Origin: Methanosaeta sp. PtaU1.Bin060 | Lineage (GTDB): Archaea > Halobacteriota > Methanosarcinia > Methanotrichales > Methanotrichaceae | Length of the DNA: 54,017 nucleotides | NCBI GenBank assembly: GCA_002067365.1 | Contig: MVRK01000046.1 | Location: forward strand, 1 to 54,017 | Direction: 5' to 3' | Shown: piece by piece, positions 51,206 through 54,017 of the stretch | How the letters are laid out: each line of letters opens with the position of its first letter | Numbering within the stretch: the first letter of the stretch is position 1 | The notes under the pieces: model-generated | Databases searched by the model: none | Seen by the model: only the letters and a program-made list of their open reading frames with translations | What the model was told of the DNA's origin: nothing | Made by a program: the position numbers and the translations under genes

Positions 51206-52348
51206 TTGATAGATCGCAGCAAGGTTCGGGAGATTTTGGATGGGTACGACCTCGACGACCTGCGGATCGGGATGATCGCATCCCATTCTGCCCTGGACAC
51301 GGCGGACGGCGCAGTGGAGGAGGGTTTCAGGACCCTGGCTGTCTGCCAGGAGGGCAGGGAGAAGCCCTACGTCAAATACTTCAGGGCCCAGCGGTCTGGC
51401 GGAAGGATCACTGCGGGCATGATAGACGAGGTCCTGATGCTAAAACGATTCTCGGAGATCATGGAGCAGGATAACCAGGATTTTCTAAAGGATAAGAGCA
51501 CCCTCTTCGTGCCCAACAGGTCCTTCACATCCTACTGCGGCATAGATGCAGTCGAGGAGCAGTTCCTGGTTCCCCTCGTCGGCTCCAGGAACCTGCTGAG
51601 GTCCGAGGAGAGGGGCGACAAGAAGGATTATTACTGGCTTTTAGAGAAGGCGGGGCTGCCGTACCCCGAGCCGATGGAGGCTGAGGATATAGATCAGCTC
51701 GTCATGGTGAAGCTGCCGCATGCTGTCAAGACGCTCGAGCGAGGCTTCTTCACTGCTGCCTCATATGATGAGTACTGCCAGAAGGCAGACCTGCTGCTGA
51801 GGCAGAATGTGATCGACCAGGACGGCCTGGAGCTCGCGCGAATCGAGCGCTACGTCATCGGGCCGGTCTTCAACCTTGATTTCTTCTACTCTCCGATCAC
51901 TGAGCGAATAGAGCTGATCGGCATCGACTGGCGATTCGAGACCTCTTTGGACGGCCACTGCCGCCTGCCTGCGCCGCAGCAGCTGACCCTTAACGAACGC
52001 CAGATCAACCCAGAGTACACAGTCTGCGGGCACAACTCGGCGACTCTGCGCGAGTCCTTGCTTGAGAAGGCATTCGAGCTGGCTGAGAGCTATGTGGCGG
52101 CGACGCAGGAGCATTATGGTCCTGGGATCATCGGGCCCTTCTGTCTGCAGACCTGCGTGGACAAGGACCTGAACTTCTACATCTACGACGTCGCGCCGCG
52201 CATTGGCGGGGGGACGAATGTGCACATGGCCGTGGGTCATCCATACGGGAATGCGCTGTGGCGCACCAACATGTCCACGGGCCGCCGCCTCGCGCGCGAG
52301 GTGAAGATCGCCATTGAGAATGATTGCCTCGACAAGATAGTCACCTGA
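51206..52348 (+). CDS. purP: FAICAR synthetase-like ATP-grasp ligase (PurP family)
   Basis: The 380-aa product matches PurP: LIDRSKVREILDGYDLDDLR, IASHSALDTADGAVEEGFRT, FVPNRSFTSYCGIDAVEEQF, LPHAVKTLERGFFTAASYDE and FYIYDVAPRIGGGTNVHMAV. In methanogens PurP makes FAICAR from AICAR, formate and ATP without folate. Some paralogues may act on other substrates. The start is TTG at 51206 with GAGGTG 7 nt upstream; the family N-terminus (M/LIDR) begins here, and an ATG at 51161 lacks a ribosome-binding site. A PH-like gene follows after 13 nt. Confidence 0.85.
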   Translation: MIDRSKVREILDGYDLDDLRIGMIASHSALDTADGAVEEGFRTLAVCQEGREKPYVKYFRAQRSGGRITAGMIDEVLMLKRFSEIMEQDNQDFLKDKSTLFVPNRSFTSYCGIDAVEEQFLVPLVGSRNLLRSEERGDKKDYYWLLEKAGLPYPEPMEAEDIDQLVMVKLPHAVKTLERGFFTAASYDEYCQKADLLLRQNVIDQDGLELARIERYVIGPVFNLDFFYSPITERIELIGIDWRFETSLDGHCRLPAPQQLTLNERQINPEYTVCGHNSATLRESLLEKAFELAESYVAATQEHYGPGIIGPFCLQTCVDKDLNFYIYDVAPRIGGGTNVHMAVGHPYGNALWRTNMSTGRRLAREVKIAIENDCLDKIVT

Positions 52349-52361
52349 GCCCCAGACGCGA

Positions 52362-52778
52362 ATGGCAAAAGATGACGAAGGCATCAGCGCTGGAGTGCCG
52401 GTGCCAAAGAAGCTGCAGAGAACTGTGAAGAAGCTGGCTGCAGCGGGTGAGGAGCCGATCATGATCGCGCCTGCGATTCTCAAGAGCCAGGCCACAGACC
52501 AGATGCTCGCGATCGCCCGGATGGGCATGATGGACAGGGTGCTGGGCTATTTGGTCACCACCAAGAAGAGTGTGCATTTCGTGCGTCCCGGCATCGCCTG
52601 GGACAGGGTGCAGACTGTACCCCTCGAGATGATAGATGACGTGGAGTATGTGGAGGAGTTTCACTCCAACACGCTGAAGCTGAAGGTGGGCGAACGGGCG
52701 GAGAGCATAATCTTCTATGATGATAAAGACGGGATAGCTTTCTATCGATACATCAAGAGCAGGCAATGGCAGAACTGA
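52362..52778 (+). CDS. PH-like domain protein (YokE/bPH type)
   Basis: The 138-aa protein resembles bacterial/archaeal PH domain proteins: GEEPIMIAPAILKSQATDQM, GYLVTTKKSVHFVRPGIAWD, RVQTVPLEMIDDVEYVEEFH and LKLKVGERAESIIFYDDKDG. It has no TM segment. PH domains bind lipids or proteins; the partner is unknown. It lies 13 nt after purP and overlaps the TudS-like gene by 13 nt. Confidence 0.75.
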   Translation: MAKDDEGISAGVPVPKKLQRTVKKLAAAGEEPIMIAPAILKSQATDQMLAIARMGMMDRVLGYLVTTKKSVHFVRPGIAWDRVQTVPLEMIDDVEYVEEFHSNTLKLKVGERAESIIFYDDKDGIAFYRYIKSRQWQN

Positions 52779-53230
52779 GAGATGCAGAGGTCACCGTCGT
52801 GGCCCACTGCCTGCTGAACCCTTTTACGAGAGTCAAGGGGCTGCCGCAACAGTCCTTCCGGCCAAAGGGGCCTGTCGTGCAGCTGCCCTGCCCGGAGGCG
52901 CTCTACATGGGCCTGGACCGCTGGGCTGTCACAAAGAACCAGCTGGAAGTGCCGGAGTTCAGGCGATTTTGCCGAAGGCTGATCACAAGCGTCGCTGACC
53001 TGCTGGAGATGCTGGCCAGCGGCGGGGCGCTGATCAGGATCGTGGGCGTGGCGCATAGCCCGAGCTGCGGAGTTACTACTACGAGCAGCGGCTACGCGGG
53101 CGGACGGGTGGGCGAAGCCAGGCACGAGCACATCAGCGGGCAAGGCGTCTTCATGGAGGAGCTTCTGGCGGAGCTGGAGAGGCGAAAGGTGCCATTCCAG
53201 GCGTCGGAGGCAGGAGCGGTTGGCCAGTAA
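52766..53230 (+). CDS. TudS/DUF523-related putative desulfidase
   Basis: The 154-aa product has the three cysteine sites of the TudS-related family: AHCLLNPFTRVKG (C15), LPCPEALYMGLDRW (about C43) and GVAHSPSCGVTTTSSGY (about C100). In TudS these hold a 4Fe-4S cluster that takes sulfur from thio-nucleobases. The FSR-like loops differ, so the substrate is unknown; tRNA thio-base salvage or sulfur trafficking are possible. It overlaps the PH-like gene by 13 nt, so the two are coexpressed with purP. Confidence 0.8.
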   Translation: MAELRDAEVTVVAHCLLNPFTRVKGLPQQSFRPKGPVVQLPCPEALYMGLDRWAVTKNQLEVPEFRRFCRRLITSVADLLEMLASGGALIRIVGVAHSPSCGVTTTSSGYAGGRVGEARHEHISGQGVFMEELLAELERRKVPFQASEAGAVGQ

Positions 53231-53411
53231 TTTGAGCTTATGAATGCTCAGGTCTCTACTTTGCGCGTGAACTGGGTGGGCTCATGCGAGGGCTCAAAGC
53301 CGCGAAATGCTCCTTTTGTGTTCATCAGGGCGATCACTACTGAGGATGGCTGGAATGAGGCGGCAGAAGGCGATTCATGAAGGCGCAGGAGCGCCGGTCC
53401 CACGAATACCG

Positions 53412-53418
53412 TTAAATA
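53412..53418 (+). promoter_or_regulatory. TATA box of the tRNA-Leu gene
   Basis: TTAAATA lies about 32-38 nt before the 5' end of the tRNA, the right distance for a TATA box of an archaeal tRNA. Confidence 0.5.
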
Positions 53419-53449
53419 CTACTACTGCCACAGAAAAGCTGCCTCTTTT

Positions 53450-53534
53450 GCGGGGGTTGCCAAGCCAGGTCAAAGGCGCTGGATTCAGGGTCCAGTCACG
53501 AAGGTGTTCGTGGGTTCGAATCCCATCCCCCGCA
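53450..53534 (+). tRNA. tRNA-Leu (CAG anticodon)
   Basis: A class II cloverleaf: acceptor GCGGGGG/CCCCCGC, anticodon stem CTGGA/TCCAG with loop TTCAGGG (CAG at 53486-53488), a long variable arm (CACGAAGGTGTTCGTG), T arm GTGGG-TTCGAAT-CCCAT. Discriminator A at 53534. No intron and no encoded CCA. Confidence 0.95.
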
Positions 53535-53596
53535 TACGATTACCTGTAAAAGAGGCTCACCAGAAAGCGATTTAAGCTAATCGGATCACATCACGG

Positions 53597-53925
53597 TCAT
53601 TCGGTTCCACCAAAACGGAATGACTCAGAGGTTAAGCGAGGGCCTCACAAGGGTTCTCGTTTTTTCTCTCTGACTGCTTTTCCTGTGCTAATTTCTTTCC
53701 CGCTTGATCAAAAAAATGGCTTACACTCCGGTACTCACCGGTCTCTACCAGCTTAAGGGCCTCCTCGTACAGCATCGGCTCTATGCTGATATTGATTTTC
53801 TTTCTTGGAGTTCTTGGCATATGGTTATTATTCTCAAGCCTTTGTTTAAATATCTTACTACCAGGTGTTCAACAATACGCTTAAATAATAGTAGTGCTTA
53901 GTGTTCATTTGGTGGAACCGAATGA
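53597..53925. repeat. 18-bp perfect inverted repeat around a ribbon-helix-helix-like gene
   Basis: TCATTCGGTTCCACCAAA at 53597-53614 is the exact reverse complement of TTTGGTGGAACCGAATGA at 53908-53925. The 329-bp interval holds only the small gene at 53632-53820. This could be the ends of a small mobile cassette or a MITE, or a site for the encoded DNA-binding protein. I see no target-site duplication. Confidence 0.8.
53632..53820 (-). CDS. Small ribbon-helix-helix-like DNA-binding protein
   Basis: The 62-aa product begins with a basic strand-like segment (MPRTPRKKINISIEPMLYEE), then ALKLVETGEYRSVSHFFDQA, fitting a short ribbon-helix-helix (Arc/CopG-type) fold, as in antitoxins and plasmid regulators. 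ATTTAAAC lies about 30 nt upstream, suggesting a leaderless transcript. No partner toxin gene is inside the repeat-bounded interval; it may be an orphan regulator. Confidence 0.65.
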   Translation of the reverse strand: MPRTPRKKINISIEPMLYEEALKLVETGEYRSVSHFFDQAGKKLAQEKQSERKNENPCEALA

Positions 53926-54017
53926 ATGGAAAAACGATTTTGTCCGTAGCCTCTCCGACTACGCAGTCGGTCGAGGCCGTAAAGTCGTTGATCGCATACC
54001 ATCACCACGGCCAAGAG
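53912..54017 (+). CDS. Start of an unidentified gene, cut by the window edge
   Basis: A frame opens at GTG 53912 (VEPNEWKNDFVRSLSDYAVG, then RGRKVVDRIPS) and is open to the edge. A TATA-like CGCTTAAATAATAG (53879-53892) lies about 27 nt upstream, consistent with a leaderless gene. Another frame from ATG 53922 is also open. The start lies inside the right copy of the 18-bp inverted repeat. No family is recognised from 35 codons. Confidence 0.35.
   Translation, partial: MEPNEWKNDFVRSLSDYAVGRGRKVVDRIPSPRPR

Overview
The window looks like chromosome of an aceticlastic methanogenic archaeon of the Methanothrix (Methanosaeta) type. The evidence is the acetyl-CoA decarbonylase/synthase genes (cdhA, cdhB, cdhC) at the left edge, a two-subunit ATP-citrate lyase, split RNA polymerase subunits (B''/B' and A'/A''), archaeal L30e, NusA-KH and SRP19, a fused EndA tRNA-splicing endonuclease, and methanogen-type purine and MTA-salvage enzymes. 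The genus is an inference; no 16S gene is present.

Layout. 1-3.7 kb: ACDS genes on the minus strand. 3.9-6.3 kb: a tightly overlapping cobalamin cluster (CobD-like, Cys-rich protein, CbiB), convergent with a long YyaL/DUF255 gene. 8.5-10 kb: a DUF99 gene, then about 440 nt of GC-rich, hairpin-dense DNA without a gene that looks like an unidentified structured RNA. 10-13.2 kb: small secreted and membrane proteins, a DUF2148 Fe-S protein, a winged-helix regulator followed 1 nt later by a Cys/His-rich peptide, and EngB. 13.3-15.2 kb: a vWA gene with no good start and a TelA gene split by a frameshift. 15.2-21.7 kb: a minus-strand operon of two secreted beta-rich proteins, a multi-TM protein, a tubulin/FtsZ-superfamily GTPase and an MscS channel. 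This is the best candidate for an undescribed system, probably linking a cytoskeletal GTPase to the cell envelope.

21.8-29.1 kb: class V aminotransferase, RNase HII, then ATP-citrate lyase (aclB-aclA), a LeuC-type dehydratase large subunit and a PHP-domain protein. 29.2-37 kb: a zinc-ribbon/methyltransferase-fold protein, tRNA-Pro, two polytopic membrane proteins, a nucleoside phosphorylase, PdxS-PdxT with a coiled-coil protein, and SRP19. 37-39.1 kb: EndA and a divergent GAPDH homologue. 39.6-48.8 kb: rpoH-rpoB''-rpoB'-rpoA'-rpoA''-rpl30e-nusA-rps12-rps7, which ends in a terminator-like hairpin where elongation factor genes often follow. 48.8-50.6 kb: intron-containing tRNA-Lys, then leuB- and leuD-type genes. 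51.2-53.2 kb: a PurP-type ligase, a PH-like protein and a TudS-related desulfidase. 53.4-54 kb: tRNA-Leu, then a small ribbon-helix-helix-like gene enclosed by an 18-bp perfect inverted repeat, and the start of a further gene.

Functionally, the cobalamin genes supply the corrinoid used by ACDS and methyl transfer. ATP-citrate lyase and the dehydratase and dehydrogenase genes connect acetyl-CoA to 2-oxoacid and amino-acid synthesis. The rest is information processing plus envelope genes.
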